Shown in pieces: positions 12,525 to 25,696 of a stretch of DNA of 64,000 bases. This DNA comes from Gossypium raimondii. Taxonomy: Eukaryota; Streptophyta; Magnoliopsida; Malvales; Malvaceae. Each line of letters begins with the position of its first letter. Positions within the stretch are counted from its first letter, which is position 1. Position numbers and translations under genes: made by a program. The DNA lies in NCBI RefSeq assembly GCF_025698545.1, contig NC_068569.1, positions 20,026,001 to 20,090,000 of the forward strand, in the 5' to 3' direction. Under the pieces are notes generated by a model. It was not told where the DNA came from, searched no databases, and saw nothing but the letters and a program-made list of their open reading frames with translations.

Positions 12525-15000
12525 TGTAATAGCCTGATTTTTTAGTGGTGTCGGAAACAGTGGCTTGGGGTCACTAAATTCGGCGAGTAAGCTTGTAAAT
12601 TTTATTATTTAATATATACGAGTCAAATGTGGTTTTAAAAAGATTTTTGAATTGGTAATTTATGTTTTATAATGAATTATTAGGTTCGAATGGTAAAACC
12701 CTAGATCAAGTGGTTTTAGAAAATGAGGTCTTGAGACCTCGTTTCTATAAACTGAGTCATAAATATTTTTATAAATATTTACGGAGTGTCATTAAGGTAG
12801 TATTAAAGTTTCGTTGAAAAATTTTAACGTTTCGATAATTAATTAATTAAGAGGACTAAATTAAAAAAGGTGCAAAACTTGTTAATTATAAAAAATAAAT
12901 TAAATGGCCTAATTAATAACCAAGGGAGGAATTAAGGATTAAATATGCCTAAAATAAAAGGTGAGGCGGCATAAGTAAGAGAAAAAAAAAGCCATTTAAT
13001 GGCAAAGTTGTAAATTTTATGAAATTAAAATTAAAAAAATTGGATTTTAAGGTTTTCTGGGCTTTTCTTCTTCAAAATTTCGGCCAAACAGCCATGGGAG
13101 AGAGATTTTAAGCTGATTTTGCATATTTTTGTTTCATGTGAGTCCAATTCTTATCTGTTTCTTGTAATTTTTTATATTTTTCAGATTGTTACAATTAGGT
13201 TCAACTAAATATTACCTTAGTTTTTTTTATTTTATTAAAAATTTTGGAAGTTTCCATTGATTAATATTATATGTTTTGATGAATAACATGGATTTAGAGC
13301 TTTAATTTAGTTGTATGATGATTTTATAAAGTGATTTTGTTAAATATTGATTTTAGGATCAAATTGTGAAAATGTTAAAATATTAGGGTTTGGTAGTAAA
13401 TTTCTGGTTATTAAGGGCTTTATGATGGCCTAGAATATTTATATAAATTATTGATTGATAAAAAATTGTTAATTTGATAGATTAACTAGTTAAGGGATTA
13501 AATTGCAAAAGTTGTAAAAGTTTGGGGTAATTGTGTAAATTCAAAAAAAAGTATTAATTGTGAAATGAATTGATAATGAAATATATGCTAATGGATGAGT
13601 AATTTTATATTTTAGATCAAGATCCCGTAGATACTCGTGAAAAAGAAAAAATAGCGGAATAGTCCCTGAACTTCTACAATTACTACAATTTAATCCAGGT
13701 AAGTTCGTACGGTTAAACTTTAAATTTGTATAAATTGATGATTGGTATTAAGCATATATTCTATTGTTGGAAATAATTTATTGTACGAATTATGATATTG
13801 AATTGAACATTCAATTTGAATTGAACGCGGGATCCGAGTACATTCGTGATTTGGCGTATGACGGTATTAGAGGAAAATATCAGAAAATTACCCAAGTAAA
13901 TCGAGGTTCAGCATGTGTTGCGAACTCTTGTGTTTTACTTTCTGTTTATCCCTTTCGAGCTTCTGTTCAGCTCTTACGAGCTTCTGTTCAGCTCTTACGA
14001 GCTTCTGTTCAGCTCTTATGAGCTTCTGTTCAACTCTTATGAGTTTCTATTAAGCTCTTATGAGCTTCTGTTGGCATTTTCAGATGGACCAGCTCTTATG
14101 AGCTTCTGTTAACGATGTACTATTATCTGTAAATCTTTCTTCAAATGGGAAGGATTTGGTAAGGTGATTTACTTATTGAAATTGAAAGACATGTTATTTA
14201 TTTTTGGTAACAACTTGAAAACGGATGTATTCATCCATTGAAGTTCTGATTGACATGGATTTATCGTGAATCATTTTTATTATTTGATTTATTATAGTTA
14301 GTTCTGTAAGATTTTTATTTATTCCGTCGAACTTACTAAGCTTCATTAAGCTTATTTGAGTTGTTTAATGTCCTTGTAGTTTTTCAGAATGTTGGGCGAT
14401 CGGATCAACACTCAAGTCACACTATCTAGCTTATTCCGGTAGTTTTTGAAATGTTCGATACGGTTTATATGGCATGTATAGGCTTTTGTGTGGATTGGAT
14501 CAAAGTTTGGCTTGTGTAAATGTTATAAATTATATTTTGTTTATATAACCAACTTATATATATTGGTTTGAGAATGAGGCATATTAGTAATGTTGGTGTG
14601 AGTGATATATGTTTGTATGTAATTATTTTGTGGTGAATCTTAGTAGAATTGTTAGATGGATTAAATACGTAAGCCTAGATTTTTGGTTGACATGTTTTTA
14701 AGTTGTCATTTGAGGTGTCTAGGAGCATGTTGGTTGATTGTGGTGATGATGAATGTTTAAGACATGGTTTTAGTTTGTGTTTGGATATTATCGATGAGAC
14801 ATATTTTAAGTGTATTAATTACTAAAATTAAAAATTTGTAGATGATCATATAATATGAGTAATCTTGGTTGATTTAAAATAATCATAAGTTAAATGTGTT
14901 TTATATATGATTACACATTTTTAGTCTATGTTATAAAGGTCAAGTAGGAGTGGTTTTGACTAGAAATAAAATAAGTTATTTGAAAATTGGATAGCTAATT
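12525..15000 (+). mobile_element. LTR-retrotransposon remnant (long LTR, probably Gypsy-type)
   Basis: It starts TGTAATAGCCTGA, a form I recall from long cotton LTRs. The text is non-coding and LTR-like, including 'ttccgtcgaacttactaagc' near 14325, typical of the transcribed part of such LTRs. No protein domain of the element is visible, so this is a lone or partial LTR and a broken fossil. The right edge is not resolved and may lie anywhere from 14.6 to 15.8 kb. Family assignment is from memory. Confidence 0.5.
13958..14112 (+). repeat. 21-bp minisatellite within the LTR
   Basis: About six copies of a 21-base unit, consensus cgagcttctgttcagctctta, run head to tail, the later ones diverged. 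One copy is separated by a short unrelated stretch (about 14073-14090). In one frame the repeat is open as RASVQLL units, but nothing suggests it is translated. Confidence 0.85.
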
Positions 15001-15825
15001 CTTGTTGTTATTTTTGTTAAGTAGAATAGTGGAAATTTTGGCTTATATAAAGACAACTATTCCGGTATAAAATATTCTAGTGAGAATGTGAACGTGATAA
15101 TCATATATTTAAAATCAATGTCATGCTTAATGATGATGCATGTGGTTTTATACACGACTTAGATATGATCTATAATCTCATGATTCGTTTTGAGATGTAA
15201 ATTTTGAAATTTACTTTGGAAGTCATAACCAAAAGATCTCGTGAGTATGGAAATAACAATATAAATGTTATTTGATCCATTTTAGGTGATGAATATGATT
15301 TTGATCATAGTCGAAATTGGCTAATAATATCATTGATAAAGGGTGTATAAATGTATAATGTTATAGTCCAAAGATTGGACAATCGATGGTCCTCTAATAT
15401 GACTATGTACTAAAATATATGAAATACCCTTTATGTGTATATGGTTTGTTACAGAAAATATGTTATAGGGACATGATAAGAAGCTATGAAATAGCAAATA
15501 TTTTGTCTTGTTCCACCAAGGGTTTTGAAGTCTCTTTACAACAACTTATTTGATGAAAATATATGATATATGGTTTTTATATTTGGTAATTGTAAAATTA
15601 ATTTCAATGGTATTAAGAAATAAATAAAGCAACCAAAATATGAAACCATCATGATAAGAAAAATAAAGTAATCAATAGTAGAAAATATATCTTTGATGGT
15701 AAAATTAATTTCAATGGTACTAAGAAATAAATAAAGTAACTAAATATGAAACCGTCATTATGAGAAAAATAATGATAGGGGATGATAATTTGGGTGAAAA
15801 TAATTATGTAAAATACCAGCAAGTT

Positions 15826-15900
15826 ATTAGGTGTAATGGTAAGGCACATTGTATTCTGAAGAAGAGAACACAAGTTCAAATCTTAGAGACAATATTGTTG
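15826..15900 (+). repeat. tRNA-derived SINE-like element
   Basis: It has an A-box-like TAGGTGTAATGG and, about 45 bases on, a B-box-like AAGTTCAAATCTT. This spacing is that of an internal pol III promoter derived from a tRNA. The piece is short with no clear tail, so it is a partial or old copy. Confidence 0.5.
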
Positions 15901-16746
15901 GGAGAAATAATTACGAACCTAGAATATGGACCATCATAAAAGAAACATAGACAATCTTGTTATTTATTAATAATAATTTAATTAGAATAAACAATAGTTA
16001 ATTCTTTAACTATATTTTAAATTGTAATTTTATTTCACAATTAATTATATTATTATCATAAAAAGAAATTCAACAATGAAGAGGGGGGGGGGGACCCAAA
16101 AAGCCACCTCCAGAAGGGATGTTCAAAACCAACATAAATGGCAGAATCATGGTTTTGGAGCTCAAATTCCTAATAATGACAGAATCATAGCAAACAAAGA
16201 TTGTTTTAACAAGAACAAAAATAACTATTTCTATATATCTAACCAGTCAAAAAATATATAATTTTTGAAGTTACTGATCTACAATATATGTCTACTTCTA
16301 ACTACCTAACTACAATCTTCCTCTCATACAGTTTAACTTACAACCAATCAATCAATAAACGAATATTTTCCTGTACAAAACCTACTACCTAACTATATAT
16401 CATTCAGGAGGTTAATTCTAATCAACATTGGGGGATTTAAGGTTTTCAAGTTAAAGATCTTCTGGGATACAACTTCTTTCTGCGAACTTTCAGTTTTATA
16501 TCAATAATTCTACAACACCCCCACCCCAAACAAGTTCATTTAAGGTCATTTTCTGTTGTCTCCGCACCCATATTGATATCTGTGTTTGATGTAGTACGGA
16601 GATATGACTTCCGTGAACTCTTCAAGAAAAACTTGGGAAAAAATGTATATGCCCCACAGAGTACATAGCCGTATCCATCACTCTTCCATGGCAAGTGATG
16701 CACATAAACAAGGGCAAGCTTTCTTCCATGGGAGATATCATCAAAG

Positions 16747-19700
16747 CTAGGAGACTGCAGTATTTTCAAGTCTGACCTGCTCGTGTGCTTTCAAAACCTC
16801 CGAGGAAAAGTTGCCCAAGGCTTCAAAGATTGGGACCAAACCGGCTTGTAAGCTACTTGAAGCAGCATCGTGAACCAATTTGATGGCATCCTTATGCCTG
16901 GTTCTCTCTTCCTCTAATTTCTTCCTCATAGAATCCAAATCCACCTTTAGGTCATCCAGTGGCGAAACTCCACTTTCGGAAGGAACCTTGGAAACTGCAG
17001 TTTTATCCAATGAGTCTTGCTCCTGCTCCATCCTCTGCCTCTGTAACCGTAATTCCCTAAGTCGTTTCTCGAAATCCTTCGAGAGATATTGTGCTCTGGT
17101 CCTCCGTCGTTGCTCCTCGTCTTGCCTTTCCCATAACTGGTGTAGGCTGGAAGCAAAATTCTGCATGGCATTTGCTACACCTCTTTCTGAAATTCTATCC
17201 ATCGCTTGGTACCAATCGTTGCAAATTACAAAAATCGGCGGTGCCCCAACTCGGCCTGGAGAGAAAGGAGCAACTCCATCAGCAGTCATTTCCTGTTCGC
17301 GTTGAATGCATCTCATGAGCCACTCGTACAAGGACCCAACATATGCCTTTTGGGTGTTAATCCAATTATTAAAGCGAGTGCACCAGTCCAAAAGCTCCAT
17401 CTCAAGCTCAATGGTAGCTTTCAAACCCGAATCTCTTTCAAAACCGGTATTTGCTCTTAAAGATCGAACTTTGGTCTCCATTATGGCCTGGAACTGTTTC
17501 TGATGACAGCTAAGCATGGACTTCCACATTCTTATCAACCTGCAAAATAAAAGGCCACGTATCATTGCATAAGAACCTCGAGAAGTAAAATGTTGCACTC
17601 AGTTGTCATGAAAGATAACCCCAAACACATTGACTACCTCCAAACACACTGACTAAATCATCTCCCCCACAAGAAGTTGCACGATGATATAAGGAAAGAA
17701 CCGAGTAGTTCCAATACATACAAGTATCATCATGTAGATGCATGATTCAACATCACTACAGAATATAATTGAATTCATCTAAAACTAGAAGCTAAAACTG
17801 TTCTGCATGCACTGTAGTAGAACCATATTAATTGTGATTCAATGAAAACCACAAGCAAAGCACTATGATTCATGAAGATAACTACTTGGTAAGCACAAGA
17901 ATGATCAATTTTAATTAGGAAAATAACAGAAGTCAATACCCATAAACCAAGTCGGTAAGCTGAGGCTGCAGTTCTTCATCCCTTAGCTTATGTATCCTAG
18001 TTGATATAGCTTCAACAGCCTTTATACAAACATTAATTTTTGTCAACAACTTTCTTATTGAAGCCCGTGTTGCATCAATCTTGCTGGACTCTGCTCCTTG
18101 GTTATCTAACATAATAAGTCTCTTACACTTCTTCTCATAAATAACCCGTAGCCTTTCTTCATCCTAAATTTGGGGCAAAAACAAACATTCAGTAAGCATA
18201 CCAGAGTATTTTCGAAACATCTTTGAATGAAAATTAGTTAATACATCCAAGCAATTGGTTACATGGTATTAATATTTGATCCAATGTGCAAGAAAATAGC
18301 GCAGGGCTAGAATCACATCGAAGGATTCCAGATTATATAGAATCACTTAATGACTACTAACGCACTGAAACGTATCTTAATGCCCGAAAATTGGATAGGT
18401 TGGCCCTTATGAAAGCATTACATTTCCCCCGATTTTTATGAAATACAAGGCACTCATTGAATGATAAGAAACTAATTACAACTTAGAATATTCAAGGAAT
18501 ATTTGTACATTCTCTTCTAGCTCAAACAGAGGAATTGAGGTTTCATTTGTAATCTTATGGATAGGCTAATATATAAAAAGAAATAAAAGACAATAAATCA
18601 TTGAGATTCTCAATTTTTGAATAGACTTTTTTATTTTATTTTGGACAAGCCGAGACAATAGGATGAACAAGGGTTCTAAGTTCTAAAATCCAATAATTAC
18701 CAACCGCTTTTTGTTTACTCGGGAAGAAAGAGTTGACATAACAGAAACTGGTGAAAAGTTCATTAAAATAATAATAACAAAAACAGAAGAAATAGCAGAT
18801 GAACCTCAAACAATCCAATGAACATCACATTTTGAGTACACCAAAAAAATGAATAACTAAAATACGATAGCTTATGGAATAATAACTATTATGCCATACG
18901 AATACAGCCTTTTCACTCCTATAATATATAAATTGATTCAGCAATAGATACGAAGGAGAAAAACTATCATCATATTGGTAAATAAAGAAGCAAAAAGTTT
19001 CTCAGTATTTATATATTATGCATACCTTGACTTCTTTATATAATTTCTTTTCCCATTCATAAAGCTCTTCCAAAGTTGATGAAAGATTTCTATGCTTTTC
19101 ATCCTGTTCTACAACCTGACAGTATTCTTTTGCCATTTTCATTGTCCTAGAAGTTATTCGTATTGATGGACCAGGTGGAGGAGGTGATGATAACATGTTA
19201 GGTGCCACCAGGTACAGGATCCGGGAAAAGATCACTGCACAAAAGAGATGTAAGCTTCAATACAGCACCATAGTAAATGACTTACAAATTATGCACCCAA
19301 AGATTGAACAGTTGCAATCATGAAAGATACAAAGGGTATGTATAAAGAAACCTGTCGTTCAGCTGCAAGTAATGCTGAATGTTTTCAGACCATACCAATA
19401 TAGTAAAAATCTCTAAACATCTCTATCTCAAAGTCTAACCAAGCATATTCAATGGGTTAACTTCAAAAAACACTAAAAACCCACCTCTAAACCCTGTTTC
19501 TTTACGTTGCTGGTAAGGCAACTTGCCAACCTCAAGCAAAACAGCAACTTCTTTCCCATAACTAGAGGCAGTCTCAAACTCATCCTTAATCTCTTTCACA
19601 ACCTCCCGGAGATCCCTCGTGCCGTGGACGGACAATGTGGTCAAACTGCTAGGCTTTGAAGAGTCAACATCCAAATTTGGTGCCTCTTCTACCTCAAAAC

Positions 19701-20973
19701 TCACCCTTTTGCTCTTTGGAAAGTCTTCCTCGGAACTCTTTGTAACAATGGTATCACTTCCACTACTTGTACTGATATTAATATGATCACCAGGCTCCAA
19801 GCTCTCACTTTTGCTTGATGAGACTGCTTTAGAAGTTGAAGTTGATCCTTCAGCAGTACCATTAACCTTTTGAACTTGAACTGACTTTGAAGTTCCCTCA
19901 CCAAAGTTCCCAATTTTATGATTACTATCATTATAATTATGATCCATTTCCTCCTTCACCATTTTCCTCTTCTCTTTGTGAGCAGCTCTTAGCATTTCAG
20001 GCTCTGTTTCATCTTCCAAATCAGGGATCCCTTCTCTCTCCCTCACCTCCTTCGAGTCCGGACTACTCGTAGTCGACCCAAAACCATATCTAGACACCGG
20101 ATAGTAACTGGGATACCCACTGTTATCGAAAGTATCGAACACATTAAGAAAATCCCACGTCGAATTTCTCGGCGGAGACGGCGGCGCCGGCGGTGGTTGT
20201 GGTGGACCGGGAGGAGAATTCCTCTGCCCGTATCCATATTCTTGAGACCCAATAGGGTATCCAAAATAGCCTCCATTTGGATAACTTGAGTAGCCATAAT
20301 GTCCTTCAGGCTCCTGATAAACAAAAGATTGAGAAGGTGTTGCAGATTTCTTCATGTAATACATATAAGAGGAAGAATTACCATTAGTTCCCCAGTTTTC
20401 TTGAGGGGGAGGGTAAGGATATCCATAGCCATAACCACCATACCCACCAGCACCATAGCCATAGTTGTAACCGTAAGGAGCTGGCCCTGGCCCTTCTTGG
20501 TCTGGGCTATGGGTATGACCACGGTGCATTTCAACATGACCCGAAGGTGAACCGGAACCTGACCCGGAAATTGAAGGTGAGGCAGATGACAAATCTAAAT
20601 GAGAACCCTCTCCATCACTTTCTTCTTTGTGTTTTGCCGCGTTTTTACCGTGTTCTTCAATGGAATGGGACAGTGAAGTTGAAGGAGAGGAGACAACATC
20701 GTCGTCTTTTTTCTTTTTCTTTTTCGAGGATTTGAATTCATCAGAAGGCAATGTGAGGACAGGGGAATCAGCTGAAGAGGAGGATCCGACGACTAGCTCT
20801 TCGTCGACGAACCTACGGATTGCTTCACCAACATCACGCAAGGAGTGAAAGTACGTCACATGAGCGGCGGCCAAAGCCGAGCGGTGAATCGTCGCCGCTT
20901 TGATCAGCTCTTTGCGTTCTTTACAAAGAGTTACCAAAGGTAAGTCATCGGCCTTGGAAGGTCCGCAGCCCAT
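16747..20973 (-). CDS. DUF630/DUF632 protein, NRG2-like class (4 exons)
   Basis: A 904-residue plant protein. Exons in transcript order: 19485-20973, 19026-19234, 17940-18163 and 16747-17539; all GT-AG and in phase. DUF630 covers about residues 1-60, from MGCGPSKADD through the CKERKELIKAA and RSALAAAH blocks. Next comes a low-complexity Ser-, Gly/Tyr- and Pro-rich region. DUF632 begins at LREVVKEIKDEF (about 455) and spans exons 1-4, with coiled-coil character in the last exon (Glu/Arg-rich, about 750-850). I chose the MGC start because Gly-2/Cys-3 is the lipid-modification signature kept across this family. A further ATG 37 codons upstream (21084) is in frame and would bury it. Family members act in nitrate signalling (NRG2) and in leaf or root development; the role here is not known. 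Confidence 0.93.
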
Positions 20974-21397
20974 AATAATTCTATTAGCAACGAAAACCGT
21001 AGCCAAAACTGAAGAAGAAGAACAATAAGAACAATGAGAAGAACAAAAACCCAGATTGAAACTTGATCCAGTAATTCCATTCATGGTTCCTGCCCATAAA
21101 ACAATCCCAGAAAAACAACCATTTCTTTTATCAACAAAAGATCCAAGAGCGTGTTTAACGAATACTACTAAAAATCCACAACGACAAATGAATGAAGTGA
21201 TGAAACAGAGAGTGAAAACAAAAGAGGGGACTTAAGGGAGGATATAAATCTGACCGTTGAGATTGGTGAGAGCAAGAAGTGACCGTCCATGCAGAGAAAA
21301 CAGACAGAATAGTTTGAGATTGATGAAACTGAGATATGGGTATTTTTTTTCTCGTTTGGATTGTAGCAATTGAATTCAGAATCGGTACACCAAAGAA

Positions 21398-21424
21398 ATA
21401 ATAATAATAATAATTTTTATAGAG
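21398..21424 (-). promoter_or_regulatory. Possible TATA box beside an (ATT)n microsatellite
   Basis: The minus strand reads CTCTATAAAAATT followed by a run of ATT triplets, about 440 bases upstream of the MGC start of the DUF630/632 gene. It would give a long leader containing the alternative upstream ATG. Position and motif only; no transcript support. Confidence 0.35.
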
Positions 21425-21699
21425 ATGCGTGAAGGGTTTCTGTGGGGATGCCAATTTTTTTTTTTCAATGAAGGGTTTGATAGAAAAGGACAGTATTGTT
21501 TTTAGATTTACAGAGAAAGAGGGCTCGGAGTTGCAGAAAGAGAAGAAGTCGAAGAAGAAGGCTCGTGGAACCCGACATTGGTCATTATTACTCCCCATTT
21601 ACCATTTTTCATTTTATTTTTCCTTCAGATTATACGTTTTATGGTTCTTCCAGTACCATCACTGTTGAAAAGAAATCCAACCCATCAAATTGATGGTTT

Positions 21700-22737
21700 T
21701 TTTCTTTTTTCTTTTTTCATTATAAACTCTAATTATATATGATTTATAATATATTTTATGTCAATCGAGATAAAATTCAATTGCCCTAAATTAAACTTTT
21801 AATAAAAGTAATTTAAGAATCATCAACATTAATATTTAAAATATTATATTATATTTTTAATAATTTTATTATAAGTTTTGATTATATTTGTTTTATAATA
21901 CGTTTCATCACAATCGAAACTACGTCCTCCTCAGATTAGCAATAATACTCATGCCAATATATTGTATTAAAACCTTATAAAAAATACAAAAGCTTACAAC
22001 ATATTTTAACCTTGAATAGATAGTATTATAATTTAAATATTAAATTATTTTGTAATTTTATCTTGTTTTTAATTTCAATTTACATTATCGTAAATTTATC
22101 CACAGTTTTGTAGTTTTATTATGTCAATATTATTGTGATTTTATCCACTATTTCGTGATTCTATTTTGTTCATATTTTTGATGGGTTTTTTTTTGTCCAC
22201 TTTATTTTTTTTAAAAGTAAATGGGGTTTTATTTTTAGTCATTTTCTAGCGATATATGAGATTTACCAATATAATGGTGCAACCAGATTTATTAGGTTCC
22301 GTTATCGAAGGGTTTTATCATGATAGTGATAGATTCGAGAAGATGCGGAAAATAATATGTCATCTAAAACTTGATCTTTCGTGTATCCCTGATGCGGTAG
22401 GTCTCTATGGGCTTTTGACAATTTTTTCTTTGTTGATCAATGTTCATCGTCAGGATGGCAAGGCTAAGATGTAAATTTCAGGAATTTGGTCAAGTTGATG
22501 TATCTTTGGTCTGTTTTTGAATTATTCCAATGTTGCACTTACTGTCAATTTGTCTTTCTCTTCTTTGGAGATTACTTTGTAGATACAAATTTTGTGCATT
22601 AATTTGTAACGGTTTATTTATCGTTTGTACCATACGTTGTGTCTTTATATTATTATTGTCCATGGTTCTTATTAATAATAGTATGTTCTTCATAAAATAA
22701 AGTATATATAATTATTGTAGAAAAAATGAAATAAAGG
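21700..22737. other. AT-rich intergenic DNA
   Basis: It contains a partial family-A SINE-like piece on the minus strand near 21907-21975. A 72-codon open frame at 22256-22474 (+) resembles nothing I recognise and is not called a gene. The rest is simple AT-rich sequence. Confidence 0.5.
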
Positions 22738-23100
22738 GATAAAATTCTAAACTATACATGAACTTTGGTTTAATGTTTAATTTTATATAAGAACTATGAT
22801 TTTGTGCAATTATATATATGAAATATTGATTTGATTAAATTCTCACAAACTATTAACCTAATTATCGATATACCATCATTTTATATTGATATATTGCATG
22901 CACAAATAATTATATTTATCTAATATAAAATAAATTAATGCATTTATTTCTTTACATATGTATAATTGAATCAAAATCAAAGTTTCATGTATATATTTGA
23001 ATTACAATCAAAATTTCATAGGTATAATTACACCAAATCAAATTTCACATGTTAAATTTTAACTTAAATCAAAACTAATGTATAATTTTAAAATTTACCC
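22738..23100. mobile_element. Inverted-repeat MITE-like element
   Basis: The left end (aaattctaaactatacatgaac) and the reverse complement of the right end (aaattttaaaattatacattag) pair imperfectly, and related words continue inward on both sides (ctttggttt and its counterpart). About 360 bases, no coding capacity. Superfamily not determined. Confidence 0.5.
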
Positions 23101-23579
23101 AAACTAATTTAATACCGGAAATCTTAAAATGAGACACCCTACTAGAGCGTTTAACCGAATCGAGTGAAAAAAATTCAAGTTAATCGAGTTGACGAGTCCT
23201 ATTTTATCCTCCTAACTCAATTTAAATTTTTTATGAATTGAATCGAATCGAGTGAAATTGTTCGAGTTAAAATGTCAAATTAAAATATTGCTACCGTATA
23301 ACTAATTTCATGTTAGAGCACGTAAATTTGAAACCCTATATATTTGAATATTTTTCAAAGCAAAATAAAGAAATACTTTAGTATGATAACCTTCTCCTTT
23401 TGCTCGATGAATAGATTTCTTTCTTTATTGCTTTTTCCTGGCTTCTTAATTAGGAATCTTAATATTAATAAAAGGGAATGGCTCGACTGGGTGGAATAGC
23501 CGAGCCAGAAAAAAAATAGTTTAGATAGAAAATTAGTTGAAAAGAAAGGAAAACATAATACTTTTTAAATATCACCTGA

Positions 23580-25076
23580 TGTTGGATTACCGGCACCCCT
23601 ACGGCGCAGCGAAAAAATTAAAATCGGCGACCCTAACCATGGATCCATGTGTGAGGAACGAATCGGGGTGATCAAGGTTACGAATTTACCTAATGTTTAT
23701 TCAGAGTAGACAGCAACACCTCAACAACAAGTAGTCTGATCTGCTGTCGAACCAAAACCGCAATCTATCGTGATCCCGGTCTCTACGTAATCCACCCAGT
23801 TGACTACAAACGGAAGGAATCCCCAAACAATTTTGTGAGTTATTTTTCTTATGCGGCTGCTAGACTCAAACAAAGAAAAACGTGATTATTTATATCCTTT
23901 TGCTTTTTAGGGTTTTTAAGAATTAAATAAATATGATAATATTTTAAACCGAAAATTATAATTACATTAATTATAATATAAGTTCGGTAAACCATATATT
24001 TATTTGAATTCTTATGCTAACCAAATTCATGTCCTCACTATACGCATAAACAACCTTGTACATAATGTGTTGGAAATTTGATTACCGAATTAAATTAATT
24101 CTATAATTAATTTAATTCAAGCGACCCCAAAAACAATACCAACTATGGTATATTCCGTTCATTTCAACTATAGGGTGTGACCCTGTAGGTTCTTGTAACG
24201 TTAGCAGTAACACTAGAACGATTCTAATGCTACGAACAATGAGTGGCATCTAGCAATGCATCATTGCTACCTAAGTCACAAGAGATCATGATTCGACATA
24301 ACATTTTTATGATTAACCTTTTATGCAATAATCCTTAAGTCCTTTATCTCTGGATTGGACACAAGTCATGGAATAGTCACACTTGCATTGTCCATTCCAT
24401 GTTCCTTGATCTCTTAAGCAGACTACGATATACAAATAAGTATGACATCTAATATCAACTTATTTGAGCATGGCCATGCATTTCTAGTCTTACTTAATCA
24501 AGTGGCCTAAGATATTACTCCCATTATGTAGGAGGGACTTATCCTATATCGACCAACCATATCCCTCTACATAGATTGTGGTATATCTAACATCAGTCTT
24601 TATAGAACAACCAGTTACGGTGTACGTTTGACTGTATCAAAATATACAACTCACGATGTTGGGATTATGATGATCTCAAGTCTGAGGATCATATAAATAT
24701 TAATCATTATGAGTAATGTCGTGACAATTACATAATAATCCAAGAAACATACTCATAACGAATCACCCAATATGTTGTTCTCTAACACACATATTCATGT
24801 AATGATTCGACATTCCATATCAATGACAACTCTTTATCATCAATCAACTACACGTTAGTCTTAATGCATTATCGTTGTCCTATCCAACAATAATACTTGA
24901 CTAAGGAACTTTTAAGAATAATCATATTATTCTCAGGATATTATTATAAAACAGTTTATTTATATACACGTAAAAGAAACTGAAATAATAATGGTAACGC
25001 CTTATATTAATAAACATGATAAATCAAGTATGTTATTACAACCATCTCATGATTGATCTTTGGGCATACTCTAACA
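23580..25076 (-). mobile_element. Solo LTR with 5-bp target-site duplication
   Basis: A 1497-base block begins TGTTGGATTACC and ends GCATACTCTAACA. It is flanked on both sides by CCTGA (23575-23579 and 25077-25081), the 5-bp duplication LTR elements make. There is no second LTR and no internal coding region, so it is a solo LTR left by recombination between the two ends. Read on the minus strand it begins TGTTAGAGTATGCCC, the likely element orientation. Probably Copia-type, from memory. The perfect duplication suggests moderate to young age. Confidence 0.8.
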
Positions 25077-25149
25077 CCTGATTCATTCAATATATATAGT
25101 GTAATTAAATTGATTCCTACGTTAAGCACAAATTGATTCCTACATTAAG

Positions 25150-25696
<547 letters not shown>

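Noticed and set aside
16880-17503. Plus-strand open frames up to 141 codons
   Set aside because: They lie opposite exon 4 of the DUF630/632 gene, whose product matches its family end to end.
20043-20550. Arg-rich and Met-rich open frames on both strands
   Set aside because: They are out-of-frame shadows of the Gly/Tyr- and Pro-rich region of the DUF630/632 gene.
22256-22474. 72-codon open frame starting MRFTNIMVQP
   Set aside because: It resembles no protein I recognise, has no splice context or neighbours, and frames of this length are expected by chance in this window.
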